A stretch of 64,000 nt of DNA from Proteles cristata cristata (GCA_017311185.1 JAESUZ010004803.1:1-64000), one strand, 5' to 3'; numbered from the stretch's first letter, positions 23,814 to 36,361 are shown. Program-made: numbers and translations. The notes: generated by a model from the letters alone, not told the origin.

Positions 23814-24400
23814 TGCTAAAAAGAAAACCACAGGTCCAAAATGGCATCACTTAGGCTAACTCATCAAGCCACAGTTTAATGCCTAATCTAATTGCAGTTT
23901 TGACACCCTCCAGAAATGTCTTTTTTTTTTTTAACGTTTATTTATTTTTGAGAGAGAGAGACAGAGCACGAGCAGGAAAGGGGGAGAGAGAGAGGGAGCC
24001 ACAGAATCTGAAGCTGTCAGCACAGAGCATGATGGGGGGCTCAAACCCACAAACCATAAGATCAAGACCTGAGCCAAAGTCAGACACTTAACTGACTGAG
24101 CCACCCAGGTGCCCCCAGAAATGTAGGTCTTAACAGTCAGTCAGAAGTTTTCTGATCAATGCCAATGAGGTTATCTGACCCATACTTTCCTCTCTAAGGG
24201 AAAATGACCTTGCCTGGAACAGTTCTTTTCATTTGTTAATAACTTTCTCACTCCAGCCTCCTTTCTATAAAAATTTTTCATTTTTTGCAACTCCTTGGAG
24301 TTCCCCTCTAGTTGCTAGATGGGATGCTATCGACTCATGAATTGTTTATAAAATCAATTATATCTTCAAATTTACTCAAATGACTTTTATTTTTTTAACA
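23814..24400 (+). mobile_element. solitary ERV-type LTR, SINE-interrupted
   Basis: It starts with TG and ends with CA, and includes 'aggtccaaaatggcatcact', a TATA-like 'ctataaaaatttttcatt' near 24267 and 'gttgctagatgggatgctat' before a degraded poly(A) signal region. The SINE at 23920-24114 lies inside. Flanking 4-mers tacc and taac are only a possible duplication. It has no coding capacity. The family is not named with confidence. Confidence 0.6.
23920..24114 (-). mobile_element. Can-SINE (felid type A), with TSD
   Basis: Reverse-oriented copy, slightly deleted in the body (the 'ggctccaggctctga' part is missing). The duplication ccagaaatgt is at 23910-23919 and 24115-24124. Confidence 0.93.
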
Positions 24401-26149
24401 TAACGTTACTATAAATGTTACATACACACACATAAATATGTTTATATGTGAACAGAAAAGGTCTGGAAGCTTTATACAGCTGTTAATGGTATCAATTCCA
24501 GGAAAGTGGGTTGGAGAACATGGGGAGAAGGGACCTTATATTTTGTATACATTTATAATATATTAAATATACACATAGCATATAATTTTGTCCAACAGAA
24601 TGAACTTCTTTCACAATCTTCAAAGAAAAAAAAGAAAATGTTTTGCAGATTATAAATAAAGTAAATTACAGGTGTTATTTTTCTTAAATTATACCTTATC
24701 AACCAAAATAAATTTAAGATTACATACAGATGGGAAGTGTTATTCTTTATTACCAGAATTTCTTACTTAAAATTATTTTTAAGTCAAGAAAAAAACAATT
24801 GTGTCAAGTCTCCACATACATAAAAATAAAGTAATCCTAGGTTTAAAGTATAGAATTATAGCTCTAGACAATTTCCTTGTAAACCTTAGCAAGTCTTACC
24901 CTTTTTAACTATTAATCTCATGCTTAAAGCATATTACAGACATTAAGACTATTCTTAAAACATGACACCATCTCTGATCTACTTGTCTTCTGAAGTAATT
25001 ATCCCAAACTAAAATTTCCTTCTTTCTATATCTTCCCCTTTTTTCAGCTTATTAGATCATCCTAAATTTGAACATATTTATCTTAGGTACAAGGTCACCA
25101 GCTCAATTTTGTGAGATAAGCAAATTAAATACACATGCTTTCCATTTCATCATTCAAGGTAACATAAAAATGTTATAAGTTCATCAAAAAACAAGAATTC
25201 CAATAAGCCATGTTAAGTTCAGAGGCAAATAGAGCTCTTCTTTCTTTTTTTTTTTTTTTGGCCCCTTTCTGTGCCCAGTTCTCCTTTAGTAATGCCTCCC
25301 AAATTATCCCAAGCACTCTCCCAACAAAGCCTGTTTTCAGGAAAGGATTTGAAAAGCAAATTCATAAATAAAAAAACATACAAAGAAATAAAGCTATAAC
25401 TGTTAAATTTCAGAAATTGATTTTTAAAATTACACATGAGTACCCAATATTGCCAGGTACTGTATATGATAGGAACCAAATTGATGGGCCCTACCTAAGA
25501 AAACATGAGAGAACAGATAAATAAATGAGTAGTTAGACTAACGTGTGGTTTGCTATGATAGTTAAGACACAGTGTTATAAAAGGGGACGTCTAACAAAAT
25601 GCAAAGGGTAAGAGAATTCTCAAAGAAATATCTAAACCAAGGAGTAAAAAGTGAACATCGACTGGACAAAGGTGCATAGGAAGAAGAATGAAGGCATGAA
25701 GAACGCCTTCTTGACACTTCTGAAATCACATCACCCCAATTTATCCAAAATATATGTCTGACTCCGATGAGTAGTAAAGTGGGAACAAAATTCAAGCCTT
25801 CTAACTTCCAGTTCTTTTCATCATTGGGAACACTATATCCCTCATATTCTCTCCTCTCTTCAGCTTTAAGTGGTCATGGAAAACAACTGAACTAGTAAAA
25901 AGAGAAGTCACAGAAAATCAAAGATGCATAGCACAAAGTGAATAGGTATAGGCAGACAGCTGGGGAAATGGTTTTGTAAGACCTTCTCTGAAGGACAAAT
26001 GTTACAACAAAACAAAATCCCCAGCAACAGGGTATATGACCATAAAGACTGTAGCTTTGTCAGGGCAGTAAATATTCAACCCCAATGTCTAAACAGAACA
26101 AATATCTGGATAGTCTCTGCCAAACCAAGATTTAAAACTTCTGAAATAA
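24401..26149. other. unclassified AT-rich sequence
   Basis: About 1.7 kb with no recognised gene or repeat, apart from a T-run near 25246-25259. Two minus-strand frames (25219-25479, 25562-25795) have no family resemblance. Confidence 0.5.
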
Positions 26150-26860
26150 AAAATAGCCAGCAATAAATTTATCCATTTTCAGCTAAGCAATATTTAGAGG
26201 GGAATTTATAACTTCAAATGTCTCTGCTAGGAAAAAAATCTCAAATCAATAACCCCAGCTCCCACCTTAAGAACCTAGGAAAAGAAGAATAAACTCAACC
26301 CATAGCAAAGAGAGGAAAGGAAATAATAAATATTAGGCTGTAAATCAATTAAGTAGAAGATAAAAAGGCACAGAAAAAATAAATAAGACCAAAAAAATAA
26401 AACCAAAAAATCCTTCTCAGAAAAGGTTAAAAGATGTTTTTCAAACTTTTAGCAAGACCCACTAAAAAAAAATGAGAAGACAGAGCATCAAAATCAGGTA
26501 TGTAAAAGGACATATAACCACTGAATCTGCATAAATTAAAAGATTATAAGGGAGTATTATGAACAATTTTATGTCAATAAATTAGACAACTTAGATGAAA
26601 AGAACAAACTACTAGAAAGACACAAAGGATTACCGACTCAGAGATAATCTGAAAAAGCCAGTAATGAGTAAACAAACTGAATTAATAATTTAAAATCTTT
26701 GCCCAAAGGAAAGACCAGATCCAGATGACTCTACTGGTGAATTCTATTAAGCATGAAAAAAGAAATAATACCAATCCTTCTTGAACTCTTCCACAAAATG
26801 GGAGAGGAAAGAATACTCCCAACACATAATATGACATCAGTGTTCCTCTGAGAGTGCTTT
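26150..26860 (+). mobile_element. old L1M ORF2 remnant
   Basis: 'ctcccaccttaagaacctag', 'gaattctattaagcatgaaa', 'ccaatccttcttgaactctt' and 'ccacaaaatgggagaggaaa' are in ORF2 order. It is heavily mutated and related to the 13.0-14.6 kb remnant. Confidence 0.75.
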
Positions 26861-26909
26861 CTAAACTTTGTCTGAGAGAAACCCAGGATCACAGAACTCA
26901 GTTAATGCT

Positions 26910-26945
26910 GCTATCTTTGGGTTCCAGCTATCTTTGGGTTCCAGA
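26910..26945 (+). repeat. short tandem duplication
   Basis: The 18-bp unit 'gctatctttgggttccag' occurs twice without a gap. Confidence 0.9.
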
Positions 26946-27060
26946 TGGATTCTTAAGGCCAGCTAGGAAGCTGGAGATGTCCAAATACATGTTATGAAAG
27001 CTCTAGAACCAACCTGGATCCCAAAAGTCCAGATCCCTTAAGTTTAAAAACAAGACTCTC

Positions 27061-27279
27061 AGGGCGCCTGGGTGGCTCAGTCTGTTAAGCGTCTGACTTC
27101 GGCTCAGGTCATGATCTCACAGCTCATGGGTTTGAGCCCCGCGTCGGGCTCTGTGCTGACAGCTCAGAGCCTGGAGCCTGTTTCCGATTGTGTCTCCCTC
27201 TCTCTCTGATCCTCCCCTGTTCACGCTGTCTCTCTCTTTCTCTCTCTCTCAGAAATAAATAAAACATTAAAAAAAAAAA
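27061..27279 (+). mobile_element. Can-SINE (type A body, B-like tail)
   Basis: Head 'gggcgcctgggtggctcag', body 'ctgacagctcagagcctgg', tail 'cagaaataaataaaacatt'. 'aagactctc' repeats at 27052-27060 and 27283-27291. Confidence 0.93.
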
Positions 27280-27334
27280 CTTAAGACTCTCTCATGGAAG
27301 AAATTGAGAATAGCTCCCTTAAGAAGCCATAAAG

Positions 27335-27560
27335 GGGGTGCCTTGGTGGCTCAGTTAGTTAATTTCTTGATTCAACTCAGGTCATGATTTCATGGTTCCT
27401 GAGTTCAAGCCCCACATTGGACTCTGTGCTGAAACTGCGCTCTGCTTGGGATTCTCTCTTTATCCCTCTCTCTCTGTCCCTCCCCAACTGCTCTTTCTCT
27501 CCCTCTCTTTCATGAATGAATGAATGAATAAACAAACAAATAAATAGCATTTTTTAAAAG
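27335..27560 (+). mobile_element. Can-SINE (older type C)
   Basis: It has the older head and the 'gcttgggattctctcttt' body, then a (GAAT)n and (AAAC)n-like tail. 'cataaagg' flanks both sides. It lies about 50 bp from the preceding SINE in the same orientation. Confidence 0.88.
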
Positions 27561-27964
27561 GCATAAAGGACTTTTTCCCCCTATTTCTGCCCAAAGAAGT
27601 AGTAATGAAATATTCTGGCTAGTAGGGCATTCCTAGGACGAAGTCATGGGAGCTAGGTGTCTCAGTTCTCAAATCACTTTGTAGTTTTTGGACATCCTTA
27701 TTGATTTAGGTGATATCTTATTTGAAATTACTACATCTATGGAAAAAAGTGACCTTCCAGGTTTAAAAAAAAAACTTATATTTAAGACTATGTTGCAAAA
27801 ATAATAACAAAAATACTTTTTTCCCCTCTCTTCTTCCTTATATACTTACTTACATGCATACCATAGCTATATCCATATAGTACCAATACTCAACTTCACA
27901 GTTGTGACTGACACTGAAAAGTGATAAGCTAATGGCAATCAGCATGAAACAGCAATGATATATA

Positions 27965-28090
27965 TGATAGCTATATAGAGTATTTATTTAGTACTCAGTG
28001 CTGTCATGTATCATCTCATCTAAAGCTTACATGGTCCATGTTTATTCTCATCTAAAGAGGGTTATATAGCCACTCCAACTACTATATCTG
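27965..28090 (-). repeat. MIR fragment
   Basis: 'ttagtactcagtgctgtcat', then 'gtatcatctcatctaaagct', resembles antisense MIR. Confidence 0.5.
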
Positions 28091-28297
28091 TAATAGCCTA
28101 TTTGATAAACTGAAAAAAAAAAAACTATGCCTACTTAGACAAGTCAGACTGGGATATTTTGTCCATAATAAAACTGGGATAGAGGCAGAGAAACAAGAGT
28201 CTACATATCTAGATATTGAGATTTGGGGGAAAGAACAAAGCAAGGTTTGTTAGGACTGTTACCCAGAGCAATTTAGAGAGAGAGGTCTAAAGACTTT

Positions 28298-28486
28298 TTT
28301 TTAATTTATTTATTTATTTTGAGAGAGAGCACAAGTGGGGGAGGAATGGGAAGAGAGAGGGAGAGACAGAATCACAAAGTGTGAGTGCACAGCCCAATGG
28401 AGGGCTCAAACTCATGAACCATGAGATCATGACTTGAGCCAAAGTCAAGAGTCGAATGCTTAACCGACTGAGTCACCCAGATACCA
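28298..28486 (-). mobile_element. Can-SINE (older type C), with TSD
   Basis: Reverse-oriented copy with 'gagatcatgacttgagcc' and the end 'tcacccagataccac'. ctaaagacttt is at 28287-28297 and 28487-28497. Confidence 0.93.
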
Positions 28487-28519
28487 CTAAAGACTTTCTT
28501 TTTTAACTTTTTCTGTGCA

Positions 28520-29555
28520 TGAAGAATGATAACAACTCTAATAGCATGACCCATAAAAGAAAAAAAAGTGGTAAAGTGGATTTCAGCAAAATTAAGAATT
28601 TCTACTCTTTGAAATACACTTTTGAGAAAATGAAAAGACAAGCCACAGACCAGGAGAAACTATATGTAAATCACACATCTGATAAGACTTTTACCCAGAA
28701 TATATGAAAAACTCTCAAAGCTCAATTACAAATGAACAATGCAATTTTTTAAATGGACAAAATAATATTCTCAAAGATGATATACTGCTGACAAATAAGC
28801 TAACATCAGTTTTCATCAGGGAAATAAAAATTAAAACCACGATTAGGTATCACTGTCTTTCTATTAGAATGGCTAAAATTACAAAGACTGTAAATATTGA
28901 CAAAGATGTAAAACTACTAAAACTTCCATACAGTACTAATGGAAAGTAAGATGATTACAACCACTATAAAAAACAATTTGGTAGTTTCTTAAAAAGTTAA
29001 ACATCCACTTGCCAGAGAATTAAATACATATATCCATACAAAGATTTGCACAAGAATATAAATAGTGGTTGTATCTGTGACAGTTAAAAACTGAAAGAAA
29101 AAACAAACAAACTATGTCCATCATCAACAGGTCAATGGATAACCAAATTGTGGTATATTGATACAACAATTATTCAGCAATAAAAAGGAATAAATAATTG
29201 ATATGTGCAACAACATGGATGAATCTCAAAATAATTATGCTGAATAAAAGAAGCCAACAAAAAAAAAACCAGTACATATTGTAGGATTCCATTTATATAA
29301 AAAAAATTTTCATTCAATCTAATGTATAACAGAAATCAGTCCAGTGTTCCTCCCCACCCCCTTCACTGGGGAAGCCAGTGAAGTAGAAAGAACATATCAC
29401 AAAGGGACATGAGGAGACTTTAGGGGTATATAGATGCATTATTTTGATTATGGTGATGATTTCATGGGCATATATAAATGATGAAATTGATTATATTTTA
29501 TGCTTTAAATATGTTCAATTTATTGTATGTCAATTAAATAAACCATAAAATTCGT
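28520..29555 (+). mobile_element. old L1 ORF2 C-terminal region and 3' UTR
   Basis: Order: 'gatttcagcaaaattaagaa', 'tgagaaaatgaaaagacaag', 'tcatcagggaaataaaaatt', 'caaattgtggtatattgata', 'caacatggatgaatctcaaa', ending near 'caattaaataaaccataaaa'. The pieces of frame left are too short to encode a protein. Confidence 0.8.
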
Positions 29556-29694
29556 TGTTTTATAAATTTCTCCTATAAAAACTATATATCTTAACTATGT
29601 TCAGTTACATTTTTCTGCTAAATGCTGTTATTTTGAATAAGATCTGATGGAGACTAGTCATATGAAACTCAAGTTATATTTGAGTGTCAGTTGT

Positions 29695-29840
29695 CATTCT
29701 CATTTCACAAATAAACAAACTGAAGACCAAAGTGGAAAAACAACTTGAGCAAGCCCATAGAGACTGTACATGATAAAGCCAAGATTTGAACCCAGATATG
29801 TCTGGCTTCAAAGCCCATATTCTTTACACTGTTATAATTT
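29695..29840 (-). repeat. MIR
   Basis: 'acaaataaacaaactgaaga', 'gatttgaacccagatatgtc' and 'tctttacactgttata' match antisense MIR. Confidence 0.8.
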
Positions 29841-29844
29841 AGGG

Positions 29845-31160
29845 GAAAAAAATGGAATAAAAAATGGTATGGATGTGACATTGTAATTATCTTTTAAAAA
29901 GAAAAAGATAATTTCTTATTGTAAAATGATTTCATTTGGGTTTTAAGTTGTTAGCCTCACGTTCCTTGTGGAATACTACCTTAATATACACCAGTTTGAA
30001 CTATCTTGGCAAAAATAATAATGATACTTATAAAATAATTTTGTTCTTGTTACTTTTCTAGTAAACAATATTAACTAGGTCTATAGCATTTGGGAAATAA
30101 TAGTTTTGGGGACAAATACCATGATACATTTTGTTCTTAAAGCCACAGATTCTGTCAGGGTGAGAGTATCTTTGGCATTGACTATGGAGAGCCTGGAACC
30201 AAGTGCTCTCAGATATATGAGAAAATAATGTTTAGAGTTCATCACATTGTTTTGCTTGGCATTATCCTGACACTGCTCAATCATTTTGTAAATCTGAGTG
30301 ATGCCAAGTCTACATGTTTCTGATTTAGTTCCACTTAGCAAATCAAAGTGCTGCTTTATGAGTGCTGTTTGAGATTTAAGGCAATACTCAACTGGTATCC
30401 TTTGAAATAAGGAGACTGAGTCAGAAGGCATCATTCAAGTGACAGATGGGTTAAAGATGCTTTATATAAACCAGCTCTATCAGTTTCCACTGAAGTCTAT
30501 GCTCTTGCCAAATGCATTCTCTTAGAATACACAATGATATTTTTTTCACATTTATAGGCCAAAATTCCTCCTGCAGCCACATCTTGCTTCAGTTTATTTG
30601 GAATAAGTTTCTATCTCTTTTTTATAATGCTGATTATGGAATATTTAAAGTCATGTTGCTTGAACTCTAGAAGAGTCAAGAAATGTAGCAGAGTTGATAG
30701 GGAAATGAAGTACAGAGAACATGAGACCAGGGCTAGTAAAAGTACTCACATTCAAAGGCAAATAGACGAGAAATAAGCAGAAAGAAAGAAAACTGTGTAT
30801 AAGCACAGGTATTTCTTGAAAATGAAGGTGGGAATGAGATGGAGTAAACAGATAATCTAGGTGTCTGGAATTTTTAAATATTGCCATATATTCACATAGC
30901 TAAAGAGAGAGACAAATACTAATCCTACTTTCTCTCTTCCTCTTTCATGTTTCTCCAACTCACGTGTTTCTCCAACTCTCTAAATATTTTCTCCTACTCA
31001 ACAATAAGAACAAGTATGGTACAACGAGAGTTTAAAAAAAAAAAAGGAAGGAAGAGGAGAAGGAAGAGGAGAAAGGGAGATGAGAAAGTACTAGATGGAA
31101 AGAAATAAAAATGGAGAGGAGAAAAAAAGAAGAGTGAAAATGCCTGAGTACCGTTATCAC
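29845..31160. other. unclassified; contains a 117-codon minus-strand ORF
   Basis: No named repeat is recognised. A minus-strand frame from ATG at 30434 to a stop at 30081 encodes a mixed, globular-looking composition (segments such as LGITQIYKMIEQCQDNAK). It has no recognisable motif, signal peptide or neighbour support. In AT-rich DNA of this length, one or two such frames are expected by chance. A purine-rich stretch lies at 31033-31140. Confidence 0.4.
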
Positions 31161-31164
31161 TAAA

Positions 31165-31500
31165 GCAGTTTTAATAAGATTTTTGACACTCTTCCCATCA
31201 ATAAGTTGGCTCTACGTCCCCTCCCCTTAAATCAGAGTAGTCTTTTCCTGCGTCTACCAGTATAGTATGCCAGAAGCGACACTATGTGATATCCAAGATT
31301 AGGTCATTAAAGGCCAAACAGTTTCCATCTGGTTCCTTTGGAATACTTGTACTCTGAAAGGTTCCTCTAAGGACTCTACTGCTTGATACCCAGCTGTCAC
31401 AAGAGTCCATATGTAGGCACTCGATACTCAACAGGCCCAATTGAGTTCATCTTTTAAGTCATCCTATCCCAGGCATCAGAAATGTAAGTGAAGAAGCCAG
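31165..31500 (+). mobile_element. MLT1-type (ERVL-MaLR) solitary LTR
   Basis: 'cttcccatcaataagttggc', 'tacgtcccctccccttaaat', 'ccagaagcgacactatgtga' and 'aggtcattaaaggcc' follow the MLT1 LTR in sense. It is non-coding and diverged. Confidence 0.7.
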
Positions 31501-31665
31501 GACCAGCTTTGTAGGCATACACCTATACAATCACTCAGGGGCCCACACTCAGAAGAGCCTTATCCTTGGTTTAGTCTCTAGTGTTGCCATCTTAAAAGTC
31601 TTAAAAATTTAATCTTTGAACTTGTGTTTTATAAGTGAAGTCTAATGGAACATGAGTGTGAGCAG
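31498..31665 (-). mobile_element. hAT-like repeat, copy 1
   Basis: 'caggaccagctttgtaggca', then 'caggggcccacactcagaag' and 'cttggtttagtctctagtgt', resembles an old hAT family beginning 'cagggccggct'. It is diverged; the family name is uncertain. Confidence 0.45.
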
Positions 31666-31764
31666 AGGAGATGCACACAATATGCTTATCTGCCACAGTT
31701 CCTTGTGTTCCATGAGCATTTAGCTTTTGTGATGCTCATTACACAGCTTCTATAACACTCTTAC

Positions 31765-31900
31765 CTTATATTCAAAGCCCTGTGCTCATAAGAGCTCTGT
31801 GCTTAGTTTAAATGTCACTACCTTAAATTCTTAATGACCGTATCTTTGAATTTGTATTCATTAAGTCAAATTCATGGGACAATGCAGCATACACACATGA
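31765..31900 (-). mobile_element. hAT-like repeat, copy 2
   Basis: This repeats the inner part of copy 1 in the same orientation: 'ctcataagagctctgtgctt', 'gtttaaatgtcactacctta', 'aatttgtattcattaagtca'. It lacks the first 30 bp. Confidence 0.45.
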
Positions 31901-32585
31901 ATAAAGGCAATATTCACAAAATGCATATCCCTAACCTACCCCACCCTGCCACCTCTTTCATGGATAGCCTTTGTCATGCTCTACAAGCATGGAATTCTGA
32001 TGGATCCATAATATGGGTAAGTTTAGGAAGACCATGTTTTACATCTATGATTGAGTAAGCAGAGGCACTAACAGCCTTCAGAAGTCACACTTTTCATTCA
32101 AACTAGAATTTGCTTGAATGCAGGAAAAATTCAGTGGCATCCTAAGAAACTGGAACAACCAAGGAAACCTATCATGTCCTCTTATTCATGTTCCTTCCCC
32201 ATATTACCCAACTATTTACAATGTAAATGATGATGTGAAAAGAAAGGGAAAGACAGAACAACCCATAGGTCTTTTTCTTTTTGATTCTTCTTTATTCATC
32301 AGTAAGTCAAAGGTAGAGAATGTTTGTAGAATGTGTGCATTATCAAAGAGTGAAGTAAAAAACTGTTGAAGTGGACTGCATAGCATTTCCACTGTTGTGG
32401 TAAGATCAAAATAAATACGCATGTGTGAGCCACAAAATACAAATCATGTTATTTCTGTGGTTCTGCATACAAGTCAAATACTCTTAAATTTGCATTTAAA
32501 ACTCACATTGTACAATGTAAAGATGAATAATGGTCCACCTCCTTCCACAACTGCTTCAATCTCTTTTCAACACCATCTGTCATTT
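31901..32585. other. unclassified sequence
   Basis: No gene or named repeat is recognised. It may be the continuation of the hAT-like element. Confidence 0.4.
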
Positions 32586-32589
32586 AGCC

Positions 32590-32760
32590 TAAATCCAGAA
32601 TGGGGAACTCACAAACTCTCTAAGTCTCAGGTTCCTTATCTGTAAAATAGAGATAATGAGACTTCACAGGATGGTCTGAAGATCAAAAATAATGTCTTTA
32701 AAGCCCTTAGTACATTATCTGGACATATTAGTTATTCAATAAGTAGTACTAGAGCACTAT
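32590..32760 (+). repeat. MIR
   Basis: 'tctctaagtctcaggttcct', 'tatctgtaaaatagagataa' and 'agcccttagtacattatctg' follow MIR in sense. Confidence 0.8.
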
Positions 32761-33224
32761 TCTACTATGAAAAATAATGATGGTGATGATGATAACATAC
32801 TTTTCTAAAACTAAAAATGATTCCTTTTTAGACAGCTTTATTGCAGAGCCCTTCCATACAGAAAACTAAAACATGTCCCTTTTCAAATTATGCCAGTCAT
32901 ATTCCATTCCCTACAGGCCATGGTTAATCTTTCCCCAACAGCTCTTCAGATGATGAGAGACAATGAGAGGGTCTGTCATTTTGGCAACTAGAGTTGCTGC
33001 ATGGCCTGTTCAATGTCTTTGCTAAGGCTGAACTCTGTAAGCCCCTGAATACTGTGCAGTCAGCTGATATTGCTCCCTCGGAAACTGACATCTATTCTGT
33101 GTTATACTCTGTGTTATACCTAAGCAGGTAATCTATATCACCTACCTTACTAATCCAGTCTCAGCTACATTCTCAGGCCATATGAACTTCAACTGAAAAG
33201 CTTTGCAGGAGGTGAGAAATTCTT

Positions 33225-33330
33225 GACCAGACTGCTGGTTCCAGGAGGGCAGAGATTTTGTCACCTTTGTTTACTGCTAAGTGTCTGGGCTCATACTAGA
33301 TACACATTATTTGTCGAATGAATGAAAAAT
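33225..33330 (+). repeat. L2 3'-end fragment
   Basis: 'gagggcagagattttgtcac', 'gtttactgctaagtgtctgg' and the end 'cgaatgaatgaa' match the L2 3' end. Confidence 0.75.
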
Positions 33331-36060
33331 CAAATATGCAGGGAGCATAACCACCATTAGGTATGCCATTACTTCTACCGTATTTTGTAGGAACCTCAAA
33401 GTTCATACCTGCCCAGGTCCTAAACTAAGGTCTTAACAGGCAAAATATAAAAATTTCTGAATGTCAAAAATTACATTATGTCATTTGGTAGCAAAGCAAA
33501 CAAAAAGCCCCTAATAAGTAACTGCCATCTATAGAAACACATAAAAAGAAGAGAATAACAGAGAAATAAATTCATTTTCCAGCACTAAGCATGCCTTTAA
33601 TTACAGATGGCTACTCTAGGGCTCTACAACTAAAACAAGAGTTAGAAAATTGAGAAGACATGTAGAAAAATAAAGTTTTTGGAAATAGTCACTATATGGA
33701 AAATCAAAAGAAACCAGACACATTTCATCCAGAGAAGGCGAGCCTTCAAGAATTTAAAGAAATACTACATTAATAATGATGAATGGCTGTTCTGTTTCCA
33801 TTGTAACAAAAGGAACGGCCTTCAATTATAGCAGGAGATCTTTATACTGAAAATCCGAACCCATATCACAAGGGATGTGAAACACTGGCAAAAGTTGCCA
33901 AAAGAAATATGAATTCTTCAACTCTACAGACTTTGATGAAAAAAGCATCCATCTTTCTAAGATTATTTAAGTGGATTTCTGCCCAAAAGGAAAGTGTGAA
34001 CCAGATAACTTCAAGGTCACTAGTTCCAAAAATGTTTGAATCAGAAGCACCTGTGAAATAGAACATTTTCAAGTGCCTAAAGTAAATCACATAACAGGTC
34101 TAGAAAAAAAAAATTAATCCTCCATTTCATTTTTTATAAGATCTTACATTTAAATAGCATTTTACAATTTACAGTGGGCTTTCATGTTTTTTACCTCTTT
34201 AGTTTTATTATGACATGATACCCTAGATTGCCTGCCTAAACTTGAAGGATAAAGGCGATGAGAATAGATCAGAAGTCTTGGATTTAAATAAACCTAGAAC
34301 AGAAACTCACAAAGGCTTCATTTATGATGGACAACATAATCTGTAGGTTCACAGAGTAAAAGACAAAGGGACAAGACTGCAAAGACAGACCCGGGGCACA
34401 GAGAATACCAACCAGCTGTAAAGGTCTTTCCTTCCTCAGGCCAGACAACACTATTCTTGGGTGCACTGTAGATATTTCAGAGGGCAGTGGAAAGTCCTCC
34501 ATCCCTTCCAACTGTCTTGTTATTTATTTTTTCTTGGAAAGGTGTTTGTTGAGAGGGATGTTTTTCCCCCAACATATATGATTTTGATGTTAATAATGGA
34601 TAAGAAAATGTCTTGAAGGAAAAAGAACAAATGGCAATGAGATAAGAATTTTGCAAAAGGCTAAAAATGCCTGTGAGCTAGAAGGCATTGTTCTTTTGCA
34701 ATTCTAAACTAAAGGCTTGCAAAATTGTATGGGAACGTGCAAAAGGCTTTTTTTTTTTAAGTAACTGCTCAAGATTTTCTCCCAAGAGTCATTTCAGGCC
34801 TAGTTACCCCATTTTCAATCTGAAACAGAAGTTACAAATATTGGAAAAAGTCTGCTATTCACAGCCAGGTCAGAAAGTCTGAGGTTTGTTTGGCTTGTGC
34901 CCTTTGCAGAGAGGACCATAAAACTCCATTCCTCCCCATCCTGAAATAAATGCTAGGCAGAATAATGTTCCCAGAACGTCAACAGAATGCCACAGAGAAA
35001 CATTTGCTTTTCTTGGTAACCAGTGCATTTAAGGGCACTGAAGTCCATATTTTCAATTCCAGAGAACTAAGGGCAATGACAATGATTTCAGGCTTTTTTC
35101 CTCCTAAAGAAAATGCTTGGGAAAATTAAGACGTAAAATGGCTTTTTTTCTAGCAAATATGTATTGACCCTTTCACTAAGAAACCACTTGGTGCACATTA
35201 GCTCCCAGGTATGTCAAAAGCCCTCACAGAAGGATCCAAATGTTCTCAGGACATGGGTTTCCCCTTATACTAAGAGAGTTATTTTTAAAGTTAGATATTT
35301 CTGCAAACAAGCCAACTCTGAGTCTCCCCAGGGAACCATTTTTGCTGGGCAGGTTGGCTCTACTGGTTAGAAATTGATTTGAAGGAGGCAAATGATTTGA
35401 ATTGTATCCCTTAAGGCACAATATTCTAAAAAGCAGAAACAAAAACAAAAATAAGAAAATCTGCTAAGACCAGAGACTGTACCTCTTATAAATTTATGCT
35501 AGCAAAATCAGTGTGATTATATCTGAAGAAGTTAACAGAGAAGCATCTGCAAAAACAAGTCAATGAACCAACTGGCCCCTTAGTCAATGCTGCCTAACAT
35601 ACAGGAGGTACATAAAAAGTAACTTAGCAGTGAGAAAGATCAGCTTTGCTTATTTTGTAGTTCTCCCTCTCATGGTCTATATCCTTCACACCTCCAGCTC
35701 AAAGTATATCTCGACCACCAACTGTTCTCTCTACCCCTAGCACCTTTTATTCTCCTCTCCTCTACCACCCCCTCACTTGGGCTGCAGAGAGAGCCAGATG
35801 CAAGAATCTGTGAGTATACCCAGAGTGGATGCTAGTGTGCCTCAGCACTGCCCAGAAGCAGCAAAGAAAAATCCAAGAAGGGGTCTTTCTTGCTAAGTTC
35901 AGCCATGACGCCTCAATATTAAATCATGAAAGAAGGAAACCTGGAGTTTATATATATCAATTATTTTCAAAATAAATAACATGAGATCCAGTGATATGGA
36001 GTAATTTGTCCAAGCCCGTGTGCTGGGGCTAATGCAGAGACCCAAGATTACTTCCCAGCA
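33331..36060. other. repeat-poor unclassified interval
   Basis: About 2.7 kb with no SINE, L1 or other clear repeat, apart from a possible MIR remnant at the right edge (about 35990-36075). No reading frame looks coding: those at 33866-34090, 34284-34511, 35164-35370 and 35224-35448 are short and without motifs. It may be unique intronic or intergenic DNA. Confidence 0.5.
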
Positions 36061-36120
36061 CCATAGCTGGCCAGGCCAGGACTAGTTGCATTTCTGTGCT
36101 TAGTAACCTACCTCATTTCT

Positions 36121-36344
36121 TTTTTTTCTTTTTTTTATGTTTTATTTATTTCTAGGAGAGAGAGAGAGAGACAGCGTGAGCAGGGAAGGGTCAGAGAGAG
36201 AGGGAGTCACAGACTGAAATAGGCTCCAGGCTCTGAGCTGGCAGTCAGCACAGAGCACGACGTGGGGCTTGAACCCGCGAACCACGAGATCATGACCTAA
36301 GCAAAAGTCGGACGCTTAACTGACTAAGCCACCCAGGCGCCCCA
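36121..36344 (-). mobile_element. Can-SINE (felid type B), with TSD
   Basis: 'tatttctaggagagagag', 'gtcacagactgaaataggct', 'ccacccaggcgcccc'. The 17-bp duplication taacctacctcatttct at 36104-36120 and 36345-36361 is perfect. Confidence 0.97.
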
Positions 36345-36361
36345 TAACCTACCTCATTTCT

